From: Helianthus annuus
Taxonomy: Eukaryota > Streptophyta > Magnoliopsida > Asterales > Asteraceae
Direction of reading: 5' to 3'
DNA length: 64,000 nucleotides
NCBI RefSeq assembly: GCF_002127325.2
Contig: NC_035444.2
Span: 38,165,140-38,229,139 of the forward strand
Part shown: positions 31,786 through 42,416 of the stretch, piece by piece
Layout of the letters: every line of letters begins with the position of its first letter
Numbering within the stretch: the stretch's first letter is position 1
Notes under the pieces: model-generated
What the model was told of the DNA's origin: nothing
The model's input: only the letters and a program-made list of their open reading frames with translations
Database searches by the model: none
Position numbers and translations under genes: made by a program

Positions 31786-32033
31786 ATGTCATCATATTGG
31801 GACGGCAACTATATCTTTGAGCAGTATTCTAGCGACAACCGGGTGCACGAAAGCGTTCCGGTAACAATTATTAGCTTAAATGTTTTAATTACTTGTTGTT
31901 TTAGTTTATTATTTACTAATGATGATACAGTTGTCTATTTTGGAGGAGTCTGGTGTTCCCGATTCTAATGAGCAAGAGGAGGTTGTGTCTAGTATACAAG
32001 GAAAACAAAACAGTCCGTTTCTAGATTTGAACA
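31786..32033 (+). pseudogene. MULE transposase gene, exon 1 and start of exon 2
   Basis: The start codon at 31786 opens MSSYWDGNYIFEQYSSDN. Exon 1 ends at 31860 before a GTAACA donor. A 70-bp intron ends in TACAG at 31930. Exon 2 (31931 on) reads LSILEESGVPDSNEQEEVV and so on to FLDLN. At 32034 the Copia element interrupts the codon after Asn. On the far side (42013 on), after one copy of GAACA, the frame continues as KHHPVDETAPVDDSYHAGG, so this is the same exon split in two. It forms the non-catalytic N-terminal part of the transposase. Confidence 0.7.
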
Positions 32034-32694
32034 TGTAGGTCCCTTTCCGTAGGATGACGAACCTAAACCTTGTTATACAAACCTACTAGCGAGTGCGGAA
32101 TCCAAGCTAGTAAGCAAACCGAGATGAAGCAAGTAGAGAAACAAACACACAAGAGTTCACCGATTAACACCACTGTATTAATACGTATGAAGGTTCCGGT
32201 TACAAGCACAATGTTTACAAATCTAACTTGCAAACTCTCACTATGTGTGTGTGTGTTTCGGACAGAATGCTCTCAGCTCTATCTTTCTGTCTGCCTTTCT
32301 AAGTGTCTCTCTTATGAACACAACACACTGGATGGGTATTTATACCCATACACAGCAGGTCTTGCTCGAAGGATTCGATAGATGGTCCGAAGGATCATCT
32401 TTCGAATGCAATGCTCTCGAAGGATCAGCAAGGACCTCGAAGGATCATCCTTCGAGGTCTATCAGTCGAAGCATATCTTTCGAAGTCATCGAAGGATATG
32501 AAACATCCTTCGATCCTCAACCTTCGAGACAGACACTTTACAACCAATATATGATTGTTTGGCTAAGTCAAACCAGGAGGACGGTTGACTTGGTCAACTT
32601 ACAGGACTGACACGGACATCGTTTACATCGTGACACGGACATCGTTTACATCGTGACCGAATACAGACAAAGTACAGACACAAGTGCACCAACA
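32034..32694 (-). repeat. 3' LTR of the Copia element
   Basis: Ends TGTAGGTCCC...CACCAACA. On the minus strand a TATA box, ggtataaataccc (complement of about 32335-32348), is preceded by an array of ATCCTTCGA/TCGAAGGAT motifs (32366-32530). A partial copy of this LTR type is at 60544. It shares only ends and general layout with the right LTR. Confidence 0.8.
32366..32530. promoter_or_regulatory. TCGAAGGAT motif array upstream of the Copia TATA box
   Basis: About ten copies of TCGAAGGAT or its complement ATCCTTCGA occur in 165 bp, several as palindromes (tcgaaggatcatccttcga, 32434-32452). They sit just upstream of the minus-strand TATA box, the position of LTR enhancers. The right LTR has an analogous array (41648-41816). 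Confidence 0.6.
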
Positions 32695-32706
32695 AACTCC
32701 CCCTTG

Positions 32707-34583
32707 GCTGTAGCTTTGTCTTTATCTTCTATAGTTGTAGACTCGTCTCGAACTTCGATGGTCTTTGGTCTTCGAGTTCTCAAAACTCTGATGTCCTTTC
32801 AAGTCTTCAAAGTCGGAGGATCTTCAAAGTCTTCACGTATTGAAAGCAGAGAGTGTATCAACAAACTACCCGTATCATGTAGGAAGTGTGTTGACAAACT
32901 CCCCCTTGGCATAAGCTCCCCCTTGAGTTATGCTCGTGAAAGACTTGATCTTTATGAAGTGAGATCCTTGTGGTGTTGATGATGGCCAGCGGCAACTCGA
33001 TAATCTTCATCTTTTGAGCGCCTTCTCGTCGTGTCTTCATTCCAAAGCTTGTCATCGACCATGTTTTCCTAGCCTTTAGAATCTGCACATGCAAGAAATC
33101 TAAACGCGTAATGAGAACAACTGCTTGGAATAGTTAGTATAACCAAATGACACACGAATGACCATGTCATAATCAACCACCGTCCGACAGTTTGAAAGTT
33201 TAATAAATTTGTCAATTTTAGCTTTAACTTTCAAAACTTACAAATTTCGACCGTTTATGAAGATTTAGTCAGTTCGGTTTTCAGTCAGGTTTCAGGTAAC
33301 GAAGACTAGAGTTCCAACATCGTACGATCGAAAATAAAGTAGAAATAAAATCTTTTTGGCTTTTACAAAGTTTATATTAAAACACACCTAAAATCTTTTT
33401 GGTATTTTTGAAATTAAAAGACAACAATTTAAAATCCTTTGAGTGTTATCAAACGACATCACCGCTAATGTCGTGCTGATATGCACCAAACGACGAAACT
33501 GTTTAAAAGAAAAACAATAAAAGTTAAGCAGTAAATAAATATATACAGACATTCTTTTTGCGAGTTTCGAGGGTAAGAGAATCATATCAGTGTACGGTCA
33601 TGCCAAAACACTCTTGTTGTTCAGTTAGTTAACATTAAGATAAGCATCCTATAACAATTATCGGTATTGTTGTCCACTTAAGCTCAACTTATCAGATGTA
33701 ATCATGGCGAGGGGATACGTTAAGGTATGATTTATACTTACCGACCGGTGTTCATCCACATCACGACACATTCCCGTATCAAGGTATGCACGAGAGTTCA
33801 TCTTACCGGTGAGTATACCGATTATCATCTGTTTGACCGTATAAGCTGTGAGATACTCACTTATTTTGATTTGAAAACAAGCCCTGTGTGATATAATCAC
33901 TTATTGATGAGGAACTTGATTTTCTTATGCATGAGGGCACAGGTGCAAGTCCGTGAACAGGTCAGTACTTCCGTACAGCAGAGAGACGAACTTGACACCC
34001 GGATAAATGTGATATTTTATCACTTATTTGAATATGGACATGTGATTGTTTATCACTTATTGAGGTCGAATGCAGTATGTAATATGTACACGTATGTATA
34101 GTATCATGGAAGATCTAGACTTGCGTCCCCGTTATTTTTCGGTAAAAGATACAACCATGATACCCAGATGATAAGCAGCATAAAGACCGAATATCTCAGA
34201 ACCTCGGCAATCTATCAAACGAAATTTCGGTACTAAGACCATATGCCAATGAATGGTTCCCACCCGATCTTCAGTCGATTAAGATTTATATCACCCTGCA
34301 CACTTTAAAATGATTGTGAGCCTACCGATACATCTTATATAGAGCTGCTTATCGTTTTACATTTAAGGTTTAAAGAGGTTTGGATAGACCACTGATGTAC
34401 TATCATTTTCTCTTTTGCTCTCCAGGAAACTCATTTTTGTTTTTCTATTGTTTTTGTGTTTTTGAAATTTTTCAATGTTTTTGGATTTTCAGATTTTCGG
34501 ATTTACTCCCCCTAAAATCAATAAACTAAGATAAATTTAAAACACACAAAGATATTTACAAAAATGATTTTCCGATGTTGGTT
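32707..34583 (-). other. 3' non-coding region of the Copia element
   Basis: About 1.9 kb separates the pol stop from the 3' LTR. No gene is recognised. Two further polypurine-like tracts (complements of actcccccttggc at about 32899-32911 and gctcccccttgag at 32917-32929) lie 200 bp inside the main one. Confidence 0.55.
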
Positions 34584-37500
34584 TTACTCTTGCTTGACCT
34601 TAATGCCGTTTACCAATAATAAGAAGTCAAATCTAGATTTGTCAAAAGCTTTGGTAAATAAGTCGGCACGTTGGTCATCGGTGTGGACCTTAACAACATC
34701 GATTAGCCTTTTCTCAAAGCAATCACGTATGAAGTGATATTTGATTTCGATGTGTTTGGTCTTTGAATGCTGCACAGGATTTTTAGTGATATCTAAAGCA
34801 GCAGAATTATCAACGTATATAGGAGTAGTTAGGAATTCAAAACCGTAGTCCCGCAATTGTTGTTGGATCCAAAGAACTTGGGAGCAACAACTTGAGGCAG
34901 CAATGTATTCAGCTTCACATGTTGATGTAGCGACGCATGTCTGCTTCTTGCACTGCCATGTGACTAGGCGATTTCCTAAAAACTGACATCCAGCCGTTGT
35001 GGATTTGCCGTCGATTTTGCATCCGCCAAAATCAGAATCACTGAATGCGACCAAGTCAAAGTTATTATCCCTAGGATACCACAGACCGGTGTCGGGGTAA
35101 GCCTTCAAATAACGAAAAATCCTTTTGACAGCTGCAAGATGTGAGGCCTTCGGGTTAACTTGATATCTGGCAAGCAGGCACGTTGGGTACATTATATCTG
35201 GCCTTGATGCTGTGAGGTACATAAGGGATCCGATCATCGCGCGATAGTATGAAGGGCTAACAGGTTCACCCTTCAAGTCTGGAGTAATTCCGTGATTAGT
35301 TGGCAGTGGGGTACCAATGGGCGTTGCATCGGACATCTGGAACCGGCTCAAGATGTCACCAACATATTTAGTCTGATGGATGAATATCCCAGACTCCGTT
35401 TGTTGCACTTGTAGGCCCAAAAAGAAATTCATTTCCCCCATAGCACTCATCTCGAACTTATCCTGCATGATGCGCTCGAAATTCCTACACAAAACATCAT
35501 TAGTAGAACCAAAAATAATATCATCAACATATACCTGTACCAGAAGAAGATCTCCATCTTGTTCTTTGATGAAGAGAGTACAATCGATAAGACCTCTTCG
35601 AAAACCATTCTCCAGCAGATATGTAGATAAGGTTGCATACCAAGCTCGTGGCGCTTGATGAAGACCATAGAGAGCTTTGTTGAGCAACCAAACCCGATCA
35701 GGATGGACAGGATCTTCAAAACCTGGAGGCTGTTCGACATATACCTCTTCTTCAACCACACCATGTAGAAATGCACTTTTGACGTCCATCTGGTAAACCT
35801 TGAATCCTTTGAATGAGGCATAAGCCAGAAAGATCCGAATAGCTTCCAGACGTGCAACTGGTGCATAGACTTCGTTGTAGTCGATCCCTTCTATCTGACG
35901 AAAACCTTGAACGACTAAACGAGCTTTGTTCCGAATAACCACTCCACGGTCGTCTTTCTTGCATTTGAAGACCCATCGAGTGCCAATCTTCTTGTAGTTC
36001 TCAGGCTTTTCAACAAGCTTCCAAACACCAAGCTTGTGAAATTGCTGTAATTCTTCCTGCATGGCTTCTACCCAAGCACTGTCTTTCAATGCTTCTTTCC
36101 ACGACTTTGGTTCTTCTTGTGACACGTAACACGCGAAGGACCAGTCATTCTGTTGACCAGATTCTCTTATAACTGAATACAAACCAGCATTCCGGTTGTT
36201 TCTCAGCTGATTACGCGTCTGCACACCGCGATGGACATCTCCTATGATATTCTGCTGGGGGTGAGTATCGTGAATCCTCATTTCAGGATTATCTGGCACA
36301 CGAGCATTGATACCCAAGTTGGTAAGATTAAGATCAACAACCAACTCCACACCAGGAATGTGGGTAGAGGTGGATGCATTCCCTTCAGCAGTATCTATAT
36401 TCTGCGTATGAGGAGTATCACCAGAGGCACCTTGAACAGGAGCAGCTGGAGCTGAAGATCCTTCGGCTGCATCATGATATTCATCATCTTCAGAAGAGTC
36501 ATTATAATCAGCAGCATCTTCATAAACCTCATTATGACCCATATTGTTGACAGACGAAGAAACTTGAGGATCAACAACAATAGGTCTAACCAAAGGCGAG
36601 ACAGCAGCGTTGTCACTTTCCAACAACATCCTAGCCGCTGCTGATTCTTCGTCAAAGGTTGGCAGATTGAAGGAGTCAAATAGCCCATCATAATCGAACA
36701 TCCACGGATCACCCGGAGCCCTAACAGGACTTGTGTACCTTTGAACCCTAACTTTGCTCCAAAGCTCAATCTTTTTGGTAGCTAGATTCCAAACACGAAA
36801 ATTCGGAGTAGCATATCCAAGGAAGAAACCCTCGATAGCTCTTGCACCAAACTTTCCATCCGGCTCAATCATAGTACAAGGAGCACCAAACGGTTCAAGG
36901 TAAGAAAGATCCGGTTTCCTTTTCTGAAGGAGTTCGAAGCAAGTCTTGCCATGTCTCTTTACTGTAAGAACTCTGTTTAACGTGTAGCATGCAGCCGATA
37001 CAGCCTCCCCCCAGAATTGAATAGGGAGTTCCGACTCTACTAACATTGTTCTAGCAGTTTCTATAATCGTCCGATTCTTCCTCTCAGCGACACCATTTTG
37101 TTGTGGAGTATAACGAGAACTGTACTCATGAAGAATGCCTTTAGAAGTACAAAACTCATCCATAACTTAATTCTTGAATTCGGTACCATTGTCGCTTCGG
37201 ATCCTTTTCACTTTCAACGAATAGAGATTCTCCAACATTGTAAGAAGATCCTTGAGGATGCCAGGAGTTTGACTCTTGTGTGCCATAAAGGATACCCAAG
37301 AAAATCTAGAGTAGTCATCAGTAACTACTAAACAATAGGCATCACCAAACGTTATCTTGTGCTTCATAGGTCCAAAAAGGTCCATATGCAGACGTTCGAG
37401 AGGCATGCTGACAGTGTTGATTTTCTTCAAAGGGTGAGACTTCTTTGTTTGCTTCCCCTTTTGGCATGAGACACAGATATCTTGCAAATGAAAACTTCTC

Positions 37501-38030
37501 ACAGGCACACCATTCACAAGATTATTTTTCACCAAATGGTTCATCTTTCTCAAGTGAATGTGTCCCATTCTTCTGTGCCAAGATATAGACTCCTTTTCCG
37601 TGGCTTTTGAGACAAAGCAAGTGACTTGTGCAGATGTTGTAATCGCTTGGCTCATGTCGAGAATATAAAGATCATTAACTCTCGGAGCCGATAAGAGAAT
37701 CCATTCTTGTGGAATTTTGAATCCAGGCTTCAGCACATAGCAGCCGGCATCATCGAAATGCACGGTGAATTTCTTATCGCAGATTTGCGACACACTGAGA
37801 AGATTGTGATCAATTTGCTTCACATAATTGATCTTATCAAAGCACACGATGCCGTTGGAGATACTTCCCTCTCCAGTGATAAATCCGCCTTTGTCACCCG
37901 CAAAAGCAACATACCCTCCTCTAATATTTCTCACGTCGTATAGGAGCCGTAAGTCGCCAGTCATGTGCCTGGATGCTCCACTATCAACAATCCAATGACT
38001 ATTAATAGTTCCTCCTAGAACATCCTGCAC
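34584..38030 (-). CDS. Copia pol: protease, integrase, reverse transcriptase, RNase H
   Basis: The part at 37167-38030 has the aspartic protease motif [13 protein letters not shown], the GAG-pre-integrase segment [14 protein letters not shown] with CVSCQKGKQ, and the integrase core start LHMDLFGPM...VVTDDYSRF...RSDNGTEF. One in-frame TAA (37164-37166) follows. The second part, to 34584, gives the catalytic Glu of integrase ([12 protein letters not shown]), reverse transcriptase ([33 protein letters not shown]) and RNase H ([38 protein letters not shown]). All catalytic residues seem present. The frame differs from that of gag and begins without an ATG, so expression would need frameshifting or splicing. 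A single nonsense codon is the only visible defect. Confidence 0.88.
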
Positions 38031-38046
38031 ATGTCAATTAAACACA

Positions 38047-40119
38047 TCAGTTGAGAATGGGGACCCAAGCCTTAGTGGTCTTGGGTCGTCCCTTAGCATC
38101 ACGAAACGTGAGCTCGATCTCTTGATGGTTTTCCAGAACAACTGCTCCCCCTGAATTGTCACCCGACTTAGGTAACCAAGTTCGTTTTTGCCTACCAGTT
38201 TTTGAAGATTCTGGTTTTATAGGTTGTGACACACTTGGTTCCTTTTGAACTGTTTTAACTTCAGATTTTAAGGCTTTTTCAACGGTTTTTATGTTCTTAC
38301 GTCGTTGTTTAGTTTCTTGTTCTTTTACAGTTCGTTTATCATGTTTAGGTGAAACTGACTGACGTTGAGGGTGAACTGTTTCAGGTGGAGCTTTCTCAAC
38401 AAATTTCTTCTTTGGAGCATTTGGGCAGTTTCTGATGATGTGCCCAATTTCTCCACATTTGAAACAAGTTCTCCTTTCAACAGACTTAGGAGAACTTGAT
38501 CGACTAGCAGATGTTGAACTTGTAGAACCTGAGGTACTTGCTCTTTCATCACACCCGTTTGTGTGTTGGGTGTAATTGTTATCACTGTTACGTTTCAAAA
38601 TCTTGACTTGTTGTACAAAATCAGTGTTTGATTTGTTTTCAAAAGTCTCAATTTTATCTGTACCTTTTGATGCTACAAATTTAACATCTTTTCCTTTCTT
38701 CTTGTAACGAGCTCCTTTTGATTCAACCTTAGCCTTTGGCTTTGGAGCTCGTTGTTGTTGTTTACCCTTAGAAGCAGTAGGTTGTTGAGTGGTTGGAGAT
38801 TTTTGATTACCAAACTGTTTTCTAACCTCAGCCTTAGGAATTGGATCACATTGTGTTACCACAATTCCCGGAAGTGTTTTTCCCAAAAATTTGTTTGTGT
38901 GGTCTTCAAAGACTTTGTCAATCAAAGATTTATTTACATTTTTAATTGGGAAAACATGATCTGAGTAGATTTTATTATCTCCAACCAAAGTATACAACAC
39001 ATTACTGCTTTTAACAGTAGTCACACCTGTCTTATCAACTTTGACAGGATCAATCACTTGCTTCTTAACAGATGGAACATCAGGAGTATCAGGATCACAA
39101 AGGATGTGATTCTCTCGTGGAATAACTACTCCTTTCATCTTGTTAAGTGATTTATCCTGATCACTTACAGCCACTTCTGATTCATCATCCGATGTCTCAT
39201 AGTCCTCGATAATTGGAGGACTTTGCTTCATGGATGATGAAGTTTCTTGTTCCTTAGAGGCTGTGTTTGAAGAATTGTCCGGTTTGAACCCAAGGCCAGT
39301 AGCAAACTCCTCAACATCAAGAGGCACACTGGGTTCATACCGAGGCATTTCTTCCTCATCAGGCATCTTGGTATAGTTGTTCATCAAGGGGGGCGGACAT
39401 TTATTATACCCTATGCCTTTCTGATTTCCCTTTGGTTGTTGAACATCGATGATGTGATCAAGCACAAATTGGGAGTTAAAATAACTATCCAATTTCTGTT
39501 TGATCGCATCATGTTCGCATTGGGCAATGGCTAATTGCTTTTTAGTTTCTTCCACAATGTTAATATATTCATTTATACTTACTTGCTTGTGGTAAACTAC
39601 TTTGTTAACCTCGGACACATTTTCCTTTAATGTTTCTATTACAGATTTAAATTCTTTTTCATTCCGGGTTAAAGCCATGTTTGCCTCTTTGCATTCCGAC
39701 AGTTCAATAACCAAATTCTGGTTATGACTATGAAGCTTTTCTGATTCAAGCTTCATCTCAGCACATGATTTACAAATACTAGGAGCAGGAGGTTCAGAAT
39801 TTACCTGACTAGTAGAGGCTGAGTCGTTTGCCATAAAGGCAGTTTGAAAAGAAAAAGCTCCATCTTCAGAAAATAGCTTCTCCATTTCCATTGATGCAGT
39901 AGCAGCCTTCCTAATCAGAATTGATTTCTGACATTTAAGCTCATCAGCTTCATTCAGTAGATCCTGAATATCATCATCTCCTTCTTCCTTCACTCCAGGC
40001 TCTGAGTGATTATCCCCAGAAACAGAGCCTTCTTCATCCGAACTTCCAGAATAACCAGAACTGTCATCACTTCCAGAAGACTCTTCTTTATCAACATGCT
40101 CGATGACCTTAGCATACAA
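38047..40119 (-). CDS. Copia gag, C-terminal part with coiled coil and second zinc knuckle
   Basis: This is in the same frame as the upstream gag part and separated from it only by a TAG at about 40132-40134. It opens with an acidic Ser-rich stretch (DKEESSGSDDSSG), then a long charged, probably coiled-coil region (about residues 50-230), a low-complexity middle, a CX2CX4HX4C knuckle (CFKCGEIGHIIRNC, about residue 565) and the closing GRPKTTKAWVPILN just before the stop and pol. No capsid motif is seen here. Long gag extensions with coiled coils are known in SIRE-type elements. Confidence 0.75.
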   Translation of the reverse strand: MYAKVIEHVDKEESSGSDDSSGYSGSSDEEGSVSGDNHSEPGVKEEGDDDIQDLLNEADELKCQKSILIRKAATASMEMEKLFSEDGAFSFQTAFMANDSASTSQVNSEPPAPSICKSCAEMKLESEKLHSHNQNLVIELSECKEANMALTRNEKEFKSVIETLKENVSEVNKVVYHKQVSINEYINIVEETKKQLAIAQCEHDAIKQKLDSYFNSQFVLDHIIDVQQPKGNQKGIGYNKCPPPLMNNYTKMPDEEEMPRYEPSVPLDVEEFATGLGFKPDNSSNTASKEQETSSSMKQSPPIIEDYETSDDESEVAVSDQDKSLNKMKGVVIPRENHILCDPDTPDVPSVKKQVIDPVKVDKTGVTTVKSSNVLYTLVGDNKIYSDHVFPIKNVNKSLIDKVFEDHTNKFLGKTLPGIVVTQCDPIPKAEVRKQFGNQKSPTTQQPTASKGKQQQRAPKPKAKVESKGARYKKKGKDVKFVASKGTDKIETFENKSNTDFVQQVKILKRNSDNNYTQHTNGCDERASTSGSTSSTSASRSSSPKSVERRTCFKCGEIGHIIRNCPNAPKKKFVEKAPPETVHPQRQSVSPKHDKRTVKEQETKQRRKNIKTVEKALKSEVKTVQKEPSVSQPIKPESSKTGRQKRTWLPKSGDNSGGAVVLENHQEIELTFRDAKGRPKTTKAWVPILN

Positions 40120-40134
40120 AGCAGTTCCACTTCC

Positions 40135-41427
40135 CTAATCATCTTCACCAAACTGCACTGACCAGTCACATCCTTCATCAGCTTGAACAGCCAAAGCTCG
40201 ATTGTGATTTGTAGTTCCAGGCTGTCCCTGATTGTTATTCACTGCCACCATCCTCCGTTCACGGTTTTCTTGTTGGGCATTCACATTCGTCTGGTTTCTG
40301 AAAGGGTTGTGATTGCCGTGTTTTGTTGGTAGAGTGCACTCACGTTTGAAGTGCCCTTTATTACCACAGTTGAAGCATGTAACGGTATTGATATCAAACC
40401 CATACTTCGTATCTTTCTTTCCTTCTAACGAAGTTCTACCAGTACGAGCCATGAAGTCTTTGGCCCTTCTAACCGCACTTGCAAAAGCCCACTTGATATC
40501 CATCAACTCCATTTCTTCCTTGTCGATCTGTTGGTAGTCTTCATTGGTCATATTGATGTTTCCAAGCTGACCTGCTACCAAACCACAGTAAGCACTGACC
40601 ATGGTATTGATAATTTCCACATGTTCCTTAGCAACTTCAATGCTAAGGTGTGAAAGATTTGAATTGTCGACTCGGATTGTGTTAGGATTTTGGGGTTGAG
40701 GTTTAGGATTGCTTGCATAATGAGCTTGCTGTTGTTGTTGTTGTTGAGGTTGTGGTTGTGGCTGTGTTGGGACAGGAATGTAAGACCTCGGATCAAATTG
40801 AGGTTGTGGTGGAGCAGCTGTTGATTGAGGAAATGGAAAGGAACTTGTGTTGGAGACAAATGCAGTCTGCAGTTTAGGTTGCTGGGCTGCAGCTGCTCTT
40901 GCTAGAGCATCGAAACCCAGAAGATACATTTCTGTATTTTGAGGGGCGGGAGCTCTCCTGGCTTTCCTGATTTCTTCATCATTTTTGTGTTCCAGCTTTT
41001 GAATGAACTCGTAGATGTTAACCGTGTCTAGAGTTCCAGTGTGCTTCAACAACTCAATGAAAGAGCTCCACTTTGGAGGTAAGGCATCAGCAAACCTACT
41101 TACCATGTCTTGTTGAGTAGAGACAACTCCATAAGCACACATTTCACTAATCAAATGATAGAAACGTGTGGTCATATCATTCAGAGTCTCGTTTTCCAAA
41201 AACTGAAAAGATTCAAACTCTTTCTTCAACAAATCATGCCGAGACTTTCGAGCAGCTGCATTGCCTTCTCCTCTAGCTACTAAACAATCCCACAATGCTT
41301 CGGGATCGATTCCGTGATACCAATTGCCTTCTCCTCTGATACCAATTGTAGGTCCCTGTTTCGGGATCGATTCCGTGATTTTCATGATTATGTTCATAGA
41401 TGGAAGAAGATAAGAGAGGATAAACAA
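40135..41427 (-). CDS. Copia gag, N-terminal part, with replaced start
   Basis: The core is recognisable: SRHDLLKKEFESFQF, MTTRFYHLISEMCAYG, LPPKWSSFIELLK and KLEHKNDEEIRKARR match the UBN2/retrotran_gag type of Copia capsid, followed by a Gln/Pro-rich linker and a zinc knuckle CFNCGNKGHFKREC. The usual N-terminal capsid segment is missing. The open frame instead runs backwards through the primer-binding site into the LTR: its first 25 or so residues are encoded by LTR, and GIRGEG by the primer site. A start at the native Met is therefore lost. See the finding on the leader rearrangement. Confidence 0.75.
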   Translation of the reverse strand: MFILSYLLPSMNIIMKITESIPKQGPTIGIRGEGNWYHGIDPEALWDCLVARGEGNAAARKSRHDLLKKEFESFQFLENETLNDMTTRFYHLISEMCAYGVVSTQQDMVSRFADALPPKWSSFIELLKHTGTLDTVNIYEFIQKLEHKNDEEIRKARRAPAPQNTEMYLLGFDALARAAAAQQPKLQTAFVSNTSSFPFPQSTAAPPQPQFDPRSYIPVPTQPQPQPQQQQQQQAHYASNPKPQPQNPNTIRVDNSNLSHLSIEVAKEHVEIINTMVSAYCGLVAGQLGNINMTNEDYQQIDKEEMELMDIKWAFASAVRRAKDFMARTGRTSLEGKKDTKYGFDINTVTCFNCGNKGHFKRECTLPTKHGNHNPFRNQTNVNAQQENRERRMVAVNNNQGQPGTTNHNRALAVQADEGCDWSVQFGEDD

Positions 41428-42007
41428 ACAAACTTTGTATTAATCCGGTAGTAAACATTACAAGTCGGCCCGATTACATGGAAACCGAACTAATACCAAA
41501 GAAGTATACATCCGGGGAGAAACCAAGTGGTGATTTCTCCCGGTGAGGTCTCAAACCTCCTATCACTCTCTTGCACACACTTGTGCTCTCACTCTTGTGT
41601 TGCAAATGACAAAGTGTTGGTATTTATACCAAACACAGGTTGTATGGTCGAAGGATCAAACTGACTGGTCGATAGATCATCTGTCGACCATCCAGCTTTC
41701 GAAAGATACACATATACCTCGAAGGATGCCATATCCTTCAAGGTCCATCTTCAACCTTCGATGGATATCTTTCGAGCTCATCGAAGGATACACAATCCTT
41801 TGATGCCTTATCCTTCGACACCAACATTAAACAACCATAATTTGTCTTGCAACCACACACGGTCAAACGAATAACCCTCTCGTTTGACCACTTCAAACGA
41901 GCGGGTCTATACACGTTCGATAGACCGTTTCACTAACTATTACAAATTCAGCGTAAAATAATAACTAATCTATTCGACAAGCATCGGACACAAAATCTGC
42001 ATCAACA
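41347..42007 (-). repeat. 5' LTR of the Copia element, unlike its 3' LTR
   Basis: Adjoins the primer-binding site (complement of 41333-41344). It has its own TATA box (ggtataaatacc, complement of about 41618-41630) and TCGAAGGAT array (41648-41816). Apart from the terminal TGTAGGTCCC and CAACA, alignment with 32034-32694 by eye is poor. Confidence 0.8.
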
Positions 42008-42012
42008 GAACA

Positions 42013-42367
42013 AGCATCATCCTGTTGATGAAACAGCCCCCGTAGATGACTCATACCATGCTGGTGGATACGGAGGAGACGGTGGATACGGAGGAGATGG
42101 TGGATACGGAGGAGACGGTGGATACGGAGGAGACGGTGGATACGGAGGAGACAGTGGATATGGTGGATACGGTGGATACAGAAGAGACGGTGGTCATCAG
42201 CAATTCATTTCCCCGGGGCCCTCCTTACGTTCATCAAAACAATCCGGACGTTGGAGGATATGGTGGATATGGTGGATGTGGTGGTTATGGTGGATATAGT
42301 AGATATGGTGGTGAGGCACCTCCCATCCTGGACAGTCCGTACTTAAAAAAGCAGGTATAAATTACTA

Positions 42368-42416
<49 letters not shown>

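Larger units (their letters stand above)
32034..42007 (-). mobile_element. Copia retrotransposon inserted in the MULE
   Basis: LTR-like ends lie at 32034-32694 and 41347-42007, both starting TGTAGGTCCC and ending CAACA. A perfect 5-bp duplication GAACA flanks the element (32029-32033 and 42008-42012). The iMet-type primer-binding site TGGTATCAGAGG is the complement of 41333-41344, and a polypurine tract lies beside the left LTR (complement of 32695-32706, AAGGGGGAGTT). Order on the minus strand is gag, protease, integrase, reverse transcriptase, RNase H, which is the Copia order. YVDDIIFG in RT, the long gag-like ORF and the long 3' non-coding region suggest the SIRE/Maximus lineage. Coding regions have few defects, but the two LTRs are very different from each other. 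Confidence 0.88.

Noticed and set aside
32070..32979. Overlapping ORFs of about 100 residues in the Copia 3' LTR and next to it
   Set aside because: They lie in LTR and polypurine-region DNA and translate the TCGAAGGAT repeats.
36231..36769. Additional ORFs within Copia pol on both strands
   Set aside because: Alternative frames of the pol linker between integrase and reverse transcriptase.
42046..42360. ORF reading repeated VDTEET
   Set aside because: Before about 42210 it is the wrong frame of the GGYGGD tract; only its end (about 42215-42354) is the true transposase frame.
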